DNA of 64,000 bases from Haloarcula halobia (GCF_029338255.1 NZ_CP119787.1:3115631-3179630), one strand, 5' to 3'. Numbered from the stretch's first letter, positions 1-9,419 are shown. The notes: generated by a model from the letters alone, not told the origin. Numbers and translations: made by a program.

Positions 1-2
1 TG

Positions 3-635
3 GAGCCCCGGGAGAGCGCCGACATGGTCGACGAGGTCGGCTTCGGCTTCTACTACCAGCCGAACTTCAACCCGGGTATCCACGCTCTCTGGGACCGGCG
101 CGACGAGATGGGCGTCCGCTCGTTCGTCAACACCGTCGAGACGCTGGCCAATCCCGCCGACGCCAGCGTCCACCTGGGGAGTTTCTACCACCTCGCGTTC
201 GCGAAGAAGATGGCCCGCACGCTCGCCGAGTCCGAGCAGAGCACCGTCGAGCGCGCCCTGTTCTTCCAGGGGATGGAGGGCTACGACGACGTGCGCCCGG
301 GCGACACCATCGTCGCCGAGTGGCCCGTCGAGGGTTCGGAGTCCGACGACGACGACATCGCCGACTTCGAGATCCTGACCGCCGAGTACGGCATGGACCT
401 CACGAGCGAGGACCTGCAGGTGGCTGACGTGGCCGCCGAATCGGCGACCGTCACCGAGGCGGTACTGGCGGGCGAGCGCGAGGACGGCTTCGCCGACGCC
501 GTCGCGCTCAACGCCGCGCTGCGCATCTACGCCGGCCAGGACGCCGACACCATCGAGGACGGCCTGGAGCAGGCCCGCGCCGCTATCGACGACGGGAGCG
601 CCGCGGCGGTGCTCGAGGACCTCAAGACGTTCTGA
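3..635 (+). CDS. TrpD-like (anthranilate phosphoribosyltransferase family) protein, 5' end outside window
   Basis: The reading frame is already open at base 3, before the first ATG at 24, so the gene begins outside the window and about 210 C-terminal residues are seen. The pattern of a GF-F-P-NP segment, then NT-E-LANPA, then a glycine/His stretch (HLGSFYHLAF) and QGMEGYDDVRPGD matches the phosphoribosyl-anthranilate transferase fold. The C-terminal AVALNAALRIYAGQD followed by an EDGLEQARAAIDDGSA helix is typical of the end of TrpD proteins. Haloarchaea carry a canonical TrpD and a divergent TrpD2-like paralogue, and this looks like the divergent type. The acceptor substrate is therefore uncertain. 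It converges with the DMT transporter gene three bases downstream. Confidence 0.75.
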   Translation, partial: EPRESADMVDEVGFGFYYQPNFNPGIHALWDRRDEMGVRSFVNTVETLANPADASVHLGSFYHLAFAKKMARTLAESEQSTVERALFFQGMEGYDDVRPGDTIVAEWPVEGSESDDDDIADFEILTAEYGMDLTSEDLQVADVAAESATVTEAVLAGEREDGFADAVALNAALRIYAGQDADTIEDGLEQARAAIDDGSAAAVLEDLKTF

Positions 636-638
636 GGG

Positions 639-1571
639 TCAGGCGCGAATCTCCGCCGCGAGCGCCGCGATGGCCTCGCGTTTGAGGACGAGAAAGCCGC
701 TCGCGACGACGAGGAAGCCGACTATCGTCAGCGGCGTCACGGACTCCCGGAGGACGAGGACGCCGGCGACCGTGGCGACCACGGGCACCAGGTACGCCAC
801 CAGCGACGTCTCCAGCGCGCCCCGGACGTCCAGCAGCGTGTAGTAGATGAAGAAGGCGACGGCGGTGGCGAACACGCCGAGATAGGCGACGGCGGCCCAC
901 GCGACGGGCGTCGCGGGGAGCGCGAACGACTCGCCGACGGTGGGGCTGACGCCGTGGAGGACGAGCGCGCCGACGAGCATCGACCACCCCGACAGCGCCG
1001 CGTTCCCCAGCGTCGGCCGGGCGCGCTGGACGAGGACGCCGCCCAGCGAGACAGAGAGCACCTGACAGAGGACGAGCAGGCGGCCGACGACGCCCGTCCC
1101 GAGCAGGTTCGTCGGGTTCGGGCGGACGACGAGGGCCACGCCGAGAAAGCCCAGCAGGATACCGACGACCCCCCGTGCCGAGAGGCGTTCCTCGGGGAGC
1201 AACCCCAGCGCCCACAGCGACGTGGCGATGGGCACCAGACTCTGGAGGATGGCCGCCACCCCACTCGGGACGGTCTGCTGGCCGACGAAGAGGAAGCCGT
1301 TGCCGGCGATGAGAAAGAGGCCGCCGGCCAGTATCGCCACGAGGCTGGCGCGGTCCGTCGGGAGCCACTCGCGCTCGCCGACCAGCGCGTACCCCAGCAG
1401 CAACACGGCGGCGACGTCGTACCGGAAGGCGGCAAAGAGGACGGGGTCGAGCGACTCCAGGCCGACGGCTATCGCGAGAAACGAGAAGCCCCAGAGAACG
1501 GCGAGCGTGACGAAGAGGGCGACGGTACGGAATCGGTGGTCCACGTCGGCAGTGCCGGCCCGGAGTCCCAT
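639..1571 (-). CDS. DMT superfamily (EamA) transporter
   Basis: The 310-residue protein is almost entirely hydrophobic, with about ten membrane segments arranged as two EamA repeats, roughly residues 20-150 and 165-295. The first repeat carries LWGFSFLAIAVGLESLDPVLFAAFRYD, written here in part as LWGFSFLAI, a typical start of the fold. The second ends with the conserved proline/glycine-rich SLVAYLVPVVATVAG and a short basic tail (LKREAIAA). The family exports amino acids, nucleosides and other metabolites, and the substrate cannot be read from sequence. The gene overlaps nothing and is transcribed toward the TrpD-like gene. Confidence 0.85.
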   Translation of the reverse strand: MGLRAGTADVDHRFRTVALFVTLAVLWGFSFLAIAVGLESLDPVLFAAFRYDVAAVLLLGYALVGEREWLPTDRASLVAILAGGLFLIAGNGFLFVGQQTVPSGVAAILQSLVPIATSLWALGLLPEERLSARGVVGILLGFLGVALVVRPNPTNLLGTGVVGRLLVLCQVLSVSLGGVLVQRARPTLGNAALSGWSMLVGALVLHGVSPTVGESFALPATPVAWAAVAYLGVFATAVAFFIYYTLLDVRGALETSLVAYLVPVVATVAGVLVLRESVTPLTIVGFLVVASGFLVLKREAIAALAAEIRA

Positions 1572-1593
1572 AGGGGACTCGGTTCGGCCCCGC

Positions 1594-2004
1594 TCAGAGG
1601 CCCCGTGCCGTGCTGACGTGCATCCCGACGAACCGCCAGTCGCCGGGGCCGTCGCTGGTCGGGGGTCGGCGCTCCAGCGTCCCGCTCCACCGCGTCTCGA
1701 GGTCGTACGCGGCGTCGCGTTCCAGGTCGGTCCACCCCAGTCGCACCAGGTCGGCGAACCACGCGTGTCGCTCCCGTTCGGTGACCCGGAGCGCGTCGCT
1801 CTCGACGGTCCAGTCGCGCGTGGTGGTCGTCTGGGACCGGAGGCCCTCGCGGACGGCGTCGGTCCCGACGAGGCGCTCGGAGATGCCGAACTTCACCACG
1901 GGGTCGTCCTCGGTGCAGGCGTCGGCGAAGAACCGACCCAGCGGGTCGCCGGCCCTGAGCGCCGCGTAGTACACCCGGACCGTCTCGCTGGCGGTCGCCG
2001 GCAT
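1594..2004 (-). CDS. SnoaL/NTF2-like protein
   Basis: This is a 136-residue protein. The N-terminal helix (SETVRVYYAALRAGD) is followed by LGRFFADACTEDDPVVKFGISER and a C-terminal WRFVGMHVSTARG strand. Helix, short acidic loop and curved sheet are the usual order of SnoaL-like NTF2 folds. These small cone-shaped proteins act as enzymes or as ligand-binding subunits, so the role is open. The start codon is immediately next to the stop codon of the upstream small gene (2005-2304), so the two are almost certainly co-transcribed. Confidence 0.65.
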   Translation of the reverse strand: MPATASETVRVYYAALRAGDPLGRFFADACTEDDPVVKFGISERLVGTDAVREGLRSQTTTTRDWTVESDALRVTERERHAWFADLVRLGWTDLERDAAYDLETRWSGTLERRPPTSDGPGDWRFVGMHVSTARGL

Positions 2005-2304
2005 TTACGACTCCCGTGCCGCACGGACGTGTGCGAGCGCCTCCTCGGGGGTCATGCCACGGACCCCACAGGAGCAGGCGCGCAGTTCGGGGTCAGAGAG
2101 GTCGTCGACCCGCTCGGTGCGGTCCCGTTCGAGCGTCTCCGCGTCCTCGTCGTAGGCGAAGTACACGCGGTAGGAGACCTGCGTGACCCCCTCGATGCGG
2201 TGGTCCGCGTCGGGGTCCGGGTTCGCGATGGCGTCGGCGTGTTCGCCCTGCATGGCGGCTTTCCACTCCCGGAGCGTATCCTCCGGGTCCCTGTCGTCTG
2301 TCAC
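2005..2304 (-). CDS. small conserved-looking hypothetical protein
   Basis: A 99-residue acidic protein whose best start is the GTG at 2304 (reading VTDDRDPEDT). The TAA stop is directly followed by the ATG of the SnoaL-like gene, a tight operon junction. The visible features are an N-terminal amphipathic helix (EDTLREWKAAMQGEH), a YRVYFAYDED strand, and a C-terminal RACSCGVRGMTPEEALAHV segment with two close cysteines (C-S-C). I do not recognise the family. Strongly biased third positions and the exact junction with its neighbour support that it is a real gene. Confidence 0.6.
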   Translation of the reverse strand: MTDDRDPEDTLREWKAAMQGEHADAIANPDPDADHRIEGVTQVSYRVYFAYDEDAETLERDRTERVDDLSDPELRACSCGVRGMTPEEALAHVRAARES

Positions 2305-2376
2305 AGGTCGGTGGTCGCGGCGGGCGGTGAAAAATCCGGTGCCGGTTGGCGATACGCTTTCGAGCATGTAGTCTGT

Positions 2377-2979
2377 ATGTCGCGTATGGATATCGGCATC
2401 ATCGGGACGGGGGCGGTCGGGAGCGCACTGGCGTCGGGGTGGACGGCGGCGGGACACGACGTCGTCCTCGGGTCGCGGACGCCCGACTCGACGGCGGCGG
2501 AGGGTCCCCGAGTCCAGGTCAGGGGCCAGCGCGAGGCCGCCGCCTTCGGCGACGCCGTCGTCCTGGCACTCCCGGCAGGTGCGGTGACCGACGTCGCCGC
2601 CTACCTCGAGAACGAGCTCGCCGAGAAAGCCGTCGTCGACACCACCAACGAGTACCCCTTCGCGAGCGACGACCGCTCGCTGGCCCTCCGCCTGGCGGAG
2701 ACGGTGCCACAGTCCCGCGTCGTCAAGGCGTTCAACACCGTCGGGGCCGAGCGGATGGCCGATCCGGTGATCGAGGGCCGCCCCGCGACGATGTTCATTG
2801 CCGGCGACGACCCGGAGGCTTGCGACCTCGTCGGGGCGCTGGCGAGGGACCTCGGGTTCGACCCGCTGCGGGCCGGCGACATCGACGCCGCCGAGCACCT
2901 GGAGCACCTCGCGCGGTTCTGGATATCGCTCAGTCAGACCTGCGGGCGCGACATCGCCTTCCGGCTGCTCGAGGAGTGA
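2377..2979 (+). CDS. F420/NADP-dependent oxidoreductase-type dinucleotide-binding protein (COG2085 family)
   Basis: The protein has about 200 residues. It begins with a textbook nucleotide-binding motif (IGIIGTGAVGSAL) followed by VVLGSRTPDS, where the Arg at the end of beta-2 suggests binding of a phosphorylated dinucleotide such as NADPH. The central VVDTTNEYP and VVKAFNTVGAERM segments are characteristic of NADPH:F420 oxidoreductase relatives. It is shorter than the typical methanogen enzyme and lacks the GGTGDIG signature, so F420 use is inferred. A TATA-like ggcgatacgc sits about 27 bases before the ATG at 2377, supporting a leaderless start there. The ATG at 2386 is the alternative. Two F420 biosynthesis genes and a frameshifted third lie 25-31 kb downstream. 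Confidence 0.75.
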   Translation: MSRMDIGIIGTGAVGSALASGWTAAGHDVVLGSRTPDSTAAEGPRVQVRGQREAAAFGDAVVLALPAGAVTDVAAYLENELAEKAVVDTTNEYPFASDDRSLALRLAETVPQSRVVKAFNTVGAERMADPVIEGRPATMFIAGDDPEACDLVGALARDLGFDPLRAGDIDAAEHLEHLARFWISLSQTCGRDIAFRLLEE

Positions 2980-3096
2980 GTCGAGACCGCCGTCACAGTC
3001 AGGTGTAGTGAGACGTGGACAGAAACGGCGTGGCGGCGGTGAACAGTCATCCCCCCTCCCGAACCACCTTTGTCGCGTCGGCCCGACGTGCCACCG

Positions 3097-3579
3097 ATGG
3101 ACGCTCGCCGTCGCTTCCAGGTGACGAACCTCGTGCTGGTCGCACTCGCAGTGGCCCACGCGCTCGTGACGTGGCCGCTTGCCGACGCCGCCGCGCTCTT
3201 TGTCGGTGGCGCGGCCCTGGCGTTCGTCCTCGAGGCCGCTGTCGTTCGGCTTGGCCTGCTCGAACACACCATCGAACCACGGGTCGCGGGCGTCCCCGTC
3301 ACGGTGGTCCTGGTGTGGCCTGCGGTCGTCTACCTGTTCTACCGCCTCGCCCTGCTGGCCATTCCACAGGTGGTGCCAGCGGCCGCACTCGCCGCCGTCC
3401 TCGCGACGCTGTCGGACGTGGCGACGGACCCGATCGGCGTCCGCGACGGCCTGTGGCGCTACCCGCCCTCGCGGGTCTCGCGGCCGCGCTTCCACGGCGT
3501 CCCCTGGTGGAACTTCGCCGGGTGGCTGGCCATCGTCTTCGTCACGGCGCTGTTGCCAGCGCTGGTCGGGCGGCTCTGA
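3097..3579 (+). CDS. CruF/DUF422-like integral membrane protein
   Basis: This is a 160-residue protein with about four to five membrane segments. The C-terminal part carries the conserved end of CruF/carotenoid-hydratase proteins: TDPIGVRDGLWRYPP, then FHGVPWWNFAGW and a last hydrophobic helix. Full-length haloarchaeal CruF (bisanhydrobacterioruberin hydratase) is about 280 residues, so this is a short relative. It may be a distinct subfamily rather than the C50-carotenoid enzyme itself. I chose the ATG at 3097 because the upstream extension is basic and unlike a membrane protein start. It stands alone, and the gene downstream converges on it. Confidence 0.6.
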   Translation: MDARRRFQVTNLVLVALAVAHALVTWPLADAAALFVGGAALAFVLEAAVVRLGLLEHTIEPRVAGVPVTVVLVWPAVVYLFYRLALLAIPQVVPAAALAAVLATLSDVATDPIGVRDGLWRYPPSRVSRPRFHGVPWWNFAGWLAIVFVTALLPALVGRL

Positions 3580-3599
3580 GAGCACCACCGGAGTCGCCC

Positions 3600-4586
3600 T
3601 CAGGAGCGCCGGACGAGGGGTTCGTACCACTCGCGGTTTTCCTCGTACCAGTCGATGAACTTCGAGACGCCCTCGCGGATGGTGTGGCTCGCTTCGTAGC
3701 CCAGCAACTCGCCGGCCTTCGACGTGTCGGCGTGGGTGTGCTCGGCGTCGGCGTCGTGGCGCTCCTCGTAGACCAGCTCGAGGTCCGGCGCGATCTGGTC
3801 GCGGATCTCCTCGGCGAGCGTCCTGATCTCGATGTTGTCCGTCGAACCGATGTTGACCGCCTCGCCGTCGGCGGCGTCCTCCTCTAAGAGGGTGACGTTC
3901 GCCTCGACGACGTCCTCGATGTACGTGAAGTCCCGCGTCTGGGTGCCGTCGCCGTAGATGACGGGCGGTTCGTCGTTCATACAGCGCGAGACGAAATTCG
4001 AGATGGCCATGTTCGGGCGCATCCGCGGGCCGTAGACGGTGAAATAGCGCAGCGCGACGACCGGGAAGTCGTACACCTCGCCGTAGGCACAGGCGTAGCG
4101 CTCCGCGGCCAGCTTCGACGCACCGTAGGGCGAGACGGGCGTCGTCGGGTGGACCTCGTCGTACGGGAGGTACTGCGGGACGCCGTAGACAGACGACGAG
4201 GAGGCCATCACGAACCGTTCGATCCCCTCGTCGCGGCAGGCGTCTACGACGTTCAGCGTCCCGTCGGCGTTCACCGCGTCGTACTTGCGGGGGTTCTCGA
4301 CGCTCGGGCGGACGCCCGCCTGGGCGGCCTGGTGGTAGACGTACTCCGCGTCGGTCACCAGGTCGGCCACCAGCTCGGCGTCACGGACGTCGCCCTCGAT
4401 CAGGTCGTAGCTCCCGCCGCCCTCGGTCGCCGCCTCGCGACCTGCCTCGACGTTGTGGCGCTTGATGTCCAGGTCGTAAAACGGGTCCAAGTTGTCCAGC
4501 ACGACGACGTCGTGGCCGTCGCGGGCGAACCGCTCGGCGAGGTGGCCGCCGATGAAGCCCGCCCCGCCCGTGACGAGAATGTGCAT
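3600..4586 (-). CDS. NAD-dependent nucleotide-sugar epimerase/dehydratase (extended SDR)
   Basis: The 328-residue protein opens with [15 protein letters not shown], the NAD-binding motif of extended short-chain dehydrogenases. It has the HQAAQAGVR segment, a catalytic Ser cluster (MASSSSVYG) and the YGASK catalytic motif with Tyr and Lys. [16 protein letters not shown] and [17 protein letters not shown] follow, as in UDP-glucose/UDP-glucuronate 4-epimerases and dTDP-glucose dehydratases. Its likely role is supply of nucleotide sugars for S-layer glycosylation or surface polysaccharide. The exact sugar is not determined. It is monocistronic by spacing and diverges from the cyclophilin gene across a 97-base gap. 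Confidence 0.9.
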   Translation of the reverse strand: MHILVTGGAGFIGGHLAERFARDGHDVVVLDNLDPFYDLDIKRHNVEAGREAATEGGGSYDLIEGDVRDAELVADLVTDAEYVYHQAAQAGVRPSVENPRKYDAVNADGTLNVVDACRDEGIERFVMASSSSVYGVPQYLPYDEVHPTTPVSPYGASKLAAERYACAYGEVYDFPVVALRYFTVYGPRMRPNMAISNFVSRCMNDEPPVIYGDGTQTRDFTYIEDVVEANVTLLEEDAADGEAVNIGSTDNIEIRTLAEEIRDQIAPDLELVYEERHDADAEHTHADTSKAGELLGYEASHTIREGVSKFIDWYEENREWYEPLVRRS

Positions 4587-4683
4587 GCCCGGAAGGGGTC
4601 AGGCGACGAGCAAAAAACCGTCGGGTCCGCTCCCGTCGACCCCAGTGGGCAGGCTTTTCCCGCCCGCCGTCCTCGGGCCGGGT

Positions 4684-5232
4684 ATGAGTGAGCTGACTGC
4701 CACGCTACACACCACCGAGGGCGACATCGAGGTCGAGCTGTACGACGAGAAGGTTCCGAACACGGTCGCGAACTTCGTCGGCCTGGCGGACGGGGCAGAC
4801 GACTACGAGGGCACCGAGGTCGGCCCCGGCACCGGCGCGTGGGAGGACCCCGACTCTGGCGAGAAGCGCATCGACCCGCTCTACACCGACATCGAGATCC
4901 ACCGGGTCATCGACGACTTCATGATCCAGATGGGCGACCCGACGGGGACCGGAAAGGGTGGCCCGGGCTACACCTTCGACGACGAGTTCCACGACGACCT
5001 GAGCCACGACGGCCCCGGGAAACTGAGCATGGCGAACCGCGGCCCGAACACCAACGGCTCGCAGTTCTTCATCACGCTCTCGGCCACGCCCCACCTCGAC
5101 GGCAAACACGCCGTCTTCGGCGAAGTCACGGAGGGGATGGACGTCGTCGAGGCCATCGGGAGCACGGAGACGGACCACAGCGACAACCCGACCGCGGACA
5201 TCCGACTCGAGTCGGTCGAGATCAACCGCTGA
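4684..5232 (+). CDS. cyclophilin-type peptidyl-prolyl cis-trans isomerase
   Basis: A 182-residue cytoplasmic cyclophilin. The active-site stretch [15 protein letters not shown] contains the catalytic Arg, followed by [15 protein letters not shown], the [11 protein letters not shown] motif and [12 protein letters not shown]. The His in HLDGKH occupies the position of Trp121 in human CypA, as is common in prokaryotic forms, and predicts low cyclosporin sensitivity. An acidic insert near residues 35-65 ([10 protein letters not shown] to [10 protein letters not shown]) is a halophilic elaboration. No signal peptide is seen. The role is proline isomerisation during protein folding. Confidence 0.93.
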   Translation: MSELTATLHTTEGDIEVELYDEKVPNTVANFVGLADGADDYEGTEVGPGTGAWEDPDSGEKRIDPLYTDIEIHRVIDDFMIQMGDPTGTGKGGPGYTFDDEFHDDLSHDGPGKLSMANRGPNTNGSQFFITLSATPHLDGKHAVFGEVTEGMDVVEAIGSTETDHSDNPTADIRLESVEINR

Positions 5233-5233
5233 G

Positions 5234-6175
5234 TCACTCCAGGGACTGTATCGTCCGGCCGATGGCGGCGACCTCCTCGCGGGCGGCGTCGAGTTCCGGG
5301 TCGGCGAGCATCGGGAGGAACCCGTGGATCATCTCCTCGTAGCGCCGCAGTTCGACCGGGACGCCCGCGTCGCGTAACCGCTCGGCGTACGCGACGTCCT
5401 CGTCACGGAGCGGGTCGAACTCGGCGGCGACGACCGTCGCGGGCGGCAGCCCCGAGAGGTCACGGGCCCGCAGGGGCGCGGCGTAGGGATTCGCCGCGTC
5501 GAGGGGACTCTCGAGATAGTGGTCCCAGAACCAGCGCATCGCCGACCGCGTGAGGAGGTATCCCTCCGCGTTCTCCCGGTAGGAGTCCGTCGCGAAGTTC
5601 CGGTCCAGGACCGGGTAGACGAGCACCTGGTGGGCGATGGCCGGCCCGTCCGCGTCGCGGGCCCGGAGACAGGTCGCGGCCGCGAGGTTGCCGCCGGCGC
5701 TGTCCCCGCCGACGACGAGGCGGTCGGGGTCGCCGCCGAGGGCGTCCGGGTGGGCGGCGACCCACTCCGTCGCCGCGTAGCAGTCCGCCAGCGGCGCGGG
5801 GAACGGGTGATCCGGCGCCAGGCGGTAGTCGACGGAGACGACGGTGCACTCGCCCGCGTTCGCGATGGCCCGCGCGAGGTGGTCGTGGCCGTCGGCGGTG
5901 TCGAAGACCCAGCCGCCGCCGTGGACGTAGACGAACAGCGGGCGGGGCCCGGACGTGGCCGGTTCGTAGATGCGGAGGCCGACCGGGCCATTCGGGCCCG
6001 GTACCTCGACGTTTCGAACGCGGGCCACCGGGTCGCGGTCGTCGTTCGGAACCGCCAGGAGGTCGTCGTGGACCCGCCGTGCGCTCTCGACGGCCAGGTC
6101 GGCGATATCGGGCCTGCCGGACGCGGCCAGGTCGTCCAGTAACGCCGCGACGTCCTCGTGCAGCGATCGAGTCAC
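5234..6175 (-). CDS. alpha/beta hydrolase, hormone-sensitive-lipase family esterase
   Basis: The 313-residue protein shows the HSL-family oxyanion motif HGGGW (residues 85-89), the nucleophile elbow GDSAGG (Ser159), Asp254 in AEFDPLRDED and His284 in MIHGF, which together give a complete catalytic triad. There is an N-terminal cap helix region and no signal sequence, so it is likely a cytoplasmic carboxylesterase acting on short-chain esters. The natural substrate is unknown. It ends one base after the stop of the convergent cyclophilin gene. Confidence 0.9.
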   Translation of the reverse strand: MTRSLHEDVAALLDDLAASGRPDIADLAVESARRVHDDLLAVPNDDRDPVARVRNVEVPGPNGPVGLRIYEPATSGPRPLFVYVHGGGWVFDTADGHDHLARAIANAGECTVVSVDYRLAPDHPFPAPLADCYAATEWVAAHPDALGGDPDRLVVGGDSAGGNLAAATCLRARDADGPAIAHQVLVYPVLDRNFATDSYRENAEGYLLTRSAMRWFWDHYLESPLDAANPYAAPLRARDLSGLPPATVVAAEFDPLRDEDVAYAERLRDAGVPVELRRYEEMIHGFLPMLADPELDAAREEVAAIGRTIQSLE

Positions 6176-6225
6176 GACTCGAGAGACAGGCGAGGAGGGC
6201 TTAAGCCTGTGTGCCGGGCGACGCG

Positions 6226-8550
6226 TCAGCCCCAGTCGGGGCTCCCGCCGCGCTTGGACCCCTTGCGCGAGAACCGCTTTCTGAGGTACCGCGTGATCGG
6301 GAACAGCCGTTCCGTCAGGCGGTCCGACAGCGGCGTCTGGCTGGCGTACACCAGCACGGGGACGCCCCGTTCGGCGGCGAGTGCGACCACCTCGTCGGGC
6401 GTGTTGCCGAAGATGGCCTGGCGGAGCCAGCGGTCCCTGGAAGCCCCGATGACCAGCACGCCGCCGTTCTCGGCGGCCGTCTCGACGAGGCCGTCCGCGA
6501 CCGAGCTCGCCCGGACGTTGTGGACCTGCGTGGTCTCGACGCCCTCCAGCGCGTCCAGCGTCGTCCCGGGCGTCTCGTCGGCCCCGGCCTCGCCGGAGGA
6601 GACGTTGATGAGGTGGAGCACGCTGCCCCGCTGGCCCAGCGCGTTCACCAGCGGGAGGACGGCCTGGTGGTGGGGACCCCCGCCCGCGCCGATGTTGATG
6701 ACCTCGAGGTCCGACTCGTCGACGGTCTCGTCGGCGAAGAAGACGTCACAGGGCGCCTCGCGCTCGACCGTCTCGGTGACTTCCTGGTGGCGCTCGGGGT
6801 AGCCCATCAGGATGAGGTCGGCCTCGTCGTCACGGGCGGTCTGGAGGATGTCGAAGGCGATGTCACGGCAGGTGTGGCCCTCGACGGTGTAGTCGACGTC
6901 GAGGTTGGCGCCGTCGACCTCCTCCTGGATTATCTCGGTGCGCTTCGAGGCCGTCTCGACGACCGTCTCCCACGGCGTCTGGTCGGGGACCTGGGTGACG
7001 TTCAGCACGTGGACGATGGCGTCCTTGTCGGAGACGTTCGCGAGCGCGGCGGCGAGTTTCACGTACCGCAGCGTCCGGTCGGGGCGGGCGATGGGGACAA
7101 GCACGCGGAACTGTTCGCCGGGTGCGGCGGCCTCGGCTTCGGTGACACCGGGGCTCGGCGTCTCGGGGACGACCTCGTGGAACATCTCCTCGGTGTCGGG
7201 CTTGCCGCCCCAGGCGAGGTAAGCGACGACGAGCGCGCCGGTGAGGACCAGACCGGTGACGACCCCTCGGTCCGGAAGGTTGTAGATGAGTCCCAGGTTC
7301 GCGAGCACGCCGATGACCGGGACCACGGGGACGCCGGGGACCCGGAAGCCACGGTCGATGTCGGGGTACTTCCGCCGGGAGTAGATGAGCGCGACGTTGA
7401 CCACCGCCAGCGGCAGGAGGAGGTTCAGCGTCGCGAATCCGGTGAGCGCGGTCAGGCCCAGGTTGAGGCCGATGGCGTCCCCGAGACCACCCTCGGTCGG
7501 GAAGACGCCGATGAAGACGACGATGAGCACCATGATCGTCACCGTCGCAGTGGTGACGCTCCAGAACGGCGTCCCGTACTCGCGGTGGATGCGCGAGAAG
7601 CGCCGCGGAGCCTGACCCTGCCGGCCCATCAGCGAGCCGATGGAACTGGCCGCCAGCACGGAGGCGTTCGACGCCGACACCATCGAGAAGATGGCGCCGG
7701 CGACGATGAGCGACTCGCCGATGCTGCCGAGGAAGCCCGCAGCGACCCGCCCCATCGCCGTCTCGCCCTCCTGAGCGATGACCTCGGCGGGGACCGGCGA
7801 GTTCACCATCGCGATGATGACCAGCGCGTAGAGGACGGTCACCGTGACGATGCTGGCCGCGATGGCCCGGGGGACGGTCCGCTGTGGTTCGATGATCTCG
7901 CCCGCGCTGGCGGCGATGGCGGAGAACCCGAAGAAGGTGATGAACGCGAGCGCGGAGATAGCGAGGATGCTGATGGCGTCACCGCCGAAACTCGTCGCGA
8001 AGTTGCCGACGGCGGTGCCGGGGCCACGAAACGTGAACGCGCCGGCGATGAAGGCGATGAGGACGGCCACCTTCGCGCCGGTGACGATGAGCTGGAACCC
8101 CCCGCTCTCCTCGGTCCCACGGGCGTTGAGCACGCCCAGCAGGAGTGCGGTCACGACACCCGTGGTCCCGTGGGGCAGGAAGTGGAGCCACTCGGGGAGG
8201 ACGAAGCGGAAGAACCACTCGTCCATCGTCGCCAGGTAGAAGGCAGTCGTCCCGGTGTAGCCCAAGAACAGCGACATCCCGATGGCGTAGGTCAGGAGGT
8301 CACGGTCCTCGAACGTCTGTGAGCAGAAGAGATAGCCGCCGCCGTTCTCCGAATAGATGGAGGCGAACTCGGAGTAGGCGGCGGCGGTGACACCCGCGAT
8401 GGCCGCGGCGATGACGAACGCGATGACGGCGCTGGACCCGATGGCGGCGACGGCGGTCCCCGACAGCGAGAAGATGCCCGCCGCGATCATGGTCCCGAGG
8501 CCGATCGCGAACGCGATCTTGAAATCGAGCGTCCGTGTGTGCTGTACCAT
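6226..8550 (-). CDS. APC-family amino acid permease with C-terminal universal stress protein domains
   Basis: The protein has about 774 residues. The first 420 or so form a 12-helix APC permease beginning VQHTRTLDFKIAFAIGLGTMI, with the family signature GTMIAAGIFSLSG in helix 1. The rest (about 450-740) is two tandem Usp domains, with a first repeat FRVLVPIARPDRT and a second ending GVLVIGASRDRWLRQAIFG plus VLVYAS. This architecture is recurrent in haloarchaea, and the Usp part probably senses nucleotides to gate transport. I start it at the ATG at 8550 because a TATA-like element lies 27 bases upstream. The upstream TTG at 8577 would sit on that element. Confidence 0.88.
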   Translation of the reverse strand: MVQHTRTLDFKIAFAIGLGTMIAAGIFSLSGTAVAAIGSSAVIAFVIAAAIAGVTAAAYSEFASIYSENGGGYLFCSQTFEDRDLLTYAIGMSLFLGYTGTTAFYLATMDEWFFRFVLPEWLHFLPHGTTGVVTALLLGVLNARGTEESGGFQLIVTGAKVAVLIAFIAGAFTFRGPGTAVGNFATSFGGDAISILAISALAFITFFGFSAIAASAGEIIEPQRTVPRAIAASIVTVTVLYALVIIAMVNSPVPAEVIAQEGETAMGRVAAGFLGSIGESLIVAGAIFSMVSASNASVLAASSIGSLMGRQGQAPRRFSRIHREYGTPFWSVTTATVTIMVLIVVFIGVFPTEGGLGDAIGLNLGLTALTGFATLNLLLPLAVVNVALIYSRRKYPDIDRGFRVPGVPVVPVIGVLANLGLIYNLPDRGVVTGLVLTGALVVAYLAWGGKPDTEEMFHEVVPETPSPGVTEAEAAAPGEQFRVLVPIARPDRTLRYVKLAAALANVSDKDAIVHVLNVTQVPDQTPWETVVETASKRTEIIQEEVDGANLDVDYTVEGHTCRDIAFDILQTARDDEADLILMGYPERHQEVTETVEREAPCDVFFADETVDESDLEVINIGAGGGPHHQAVLPLVNALGQRGSVLHLINVSSGEAGADETPGTTLDALEGVETTQVHNVRASSVADGLVETAAENGGVLVIGASRDRWLRQAIFGNTPDEVVALAAERGVPVLVYASQTPLSDRLTERLFPITRYLRKRFSRKGSKRGGSPDWG

Positions 8551-8574
8551 TGGGCGAGTATATTCAGGAGGATA

Positions 8575-8584
8575 CAATAAAACG
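8575..8584 (-). promoter_or_regulatory. TATA box of the permease-Usp gene
   Basis: On the minus strand the sequence cgttttattg is centred about 27 bases before the ATG at 8550, the usual distance for a leaderless haloarchaeal transcript. It supports the chosen start codon. Confidence 0.5.
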
Positions 8585-8642
8585 TCCCGAATCGGCGCTC
8601 GGGGCCACAGCCCTCAATAGCACGGCCGACTTCGGTCTCGCA

Positions 8643-9419
8643 ATGGCACACGTCGAGCGGCTCACGGTCTACCCGGTGAAGGGATTCGACGGCGTCGACC
8701 GCGAGGTCGCGCGCCTGATCGGCGGCGGCACGCTGGCCCACGACCGCGAGTTCGCGCTGTTCGACGGGGACGGCGACGTCGTCAACGGAAAACGGACCGA
8801 CCGGGTCCACGACGTGGCGACGGACTACGACCCCGAGACCGGGCGGCTCTCGGTCTCGGCGCCCGGCCACGGCGCCGCGACGTTCGACGTCGGCGACGAG
8901 ACCGGCCGCCAGCGAGCGGCCGCGTGGTTCGGGTCGGTCTTCGGCCTCGACCTCTCGCTCGAGCGCGACGCCGAGCTGGGCTTCGTCGACCGCCGCGAAC
9001 TGGGGCCGTCGGTCGTCAGCACGGCCACGCTGGAGACCGTCGCCTCGTGGTTCGAGGAGGTCACCGTCGAGAGCGTGCGGCGACGGCTCCGGGCCAACGT
9101 CGAGGTCGGTGGCGTCCCGGCGTTCTGGGAGGACCGTTTCGTCGGGACGGACGCCCCGTCTTTCCGGGTCGGCGACGTCCGCTTCGAGGGGGGCACCCCC
9201 TGTGGCCGCTGTGTCGTCCCCGAGCGGGACCCCGACACCGGCGACCCGACGCCGGAGTTCCGCGAACGGTTCGTCCAGCGCCGCGAGGCCACGTTCCCCG
9301 ACTTCGCCGACCGGGCCGCCTTCGACCACTACTACACCGTGATGCTCATCGCGAGGGTCACCCCGGCCGACCGCGGCGGGACCGTCCGCGTCGGCGACGA
9401 GGTCGCGCTCGTCGACTGA
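8643..9419 (+). CDS. MOSC domain protein (MOSC_N plus MOSC)
   Basis: A 258-residue protein beginning VERLTVYPVKGFDGV, the hallmark of the MOSC_N beta-barrel. A MOSC domain follows with RRRLRANVEV, RVGDVRFEGGTPCGRC and a conserved cysteine pair. In MOSC proteins such as mARC, YiiM and YcbX, the cysteine in the P-C-x-R-C segment binds the molybdenum cofactor and the enzymes reduce N-hydroxylated compounds. That activity is inferred from the family. The start is the ATG at 8643, just after the short divergent promoter region shared with the permease gene. Confidence 0.85.
   Translation: MAHVERLTVYPVKGFDGVDREVARLIGGGTLAHDREFALFDGDGDVVNGKRTDRVHDVATDYDPETGRLSVSAPGHGAATFDVGDETGRQRAAAWFGSVFGLDLSLERDAELGFVDRRELGPSVVSTATLETVASWFEEVTVESVRRRLRANVEVGGVPAFWEDRFVGTDAPSFRVGDVRFEGGTPCGRCVVPERDPDTGDPTPEFRERFVQRREATFPDFADRAAFDHYYTVMLIARVTPADRGGTVRVGDEVALVD

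Noticed and set aside
6211-8322. Long plus-strand open frame opposite the permease-Usp gene
   Set aside because: The permease on the other strand has clear helices and family motifs. The opposite frame is a low-complexity Asp/Gly/Arg shadow.
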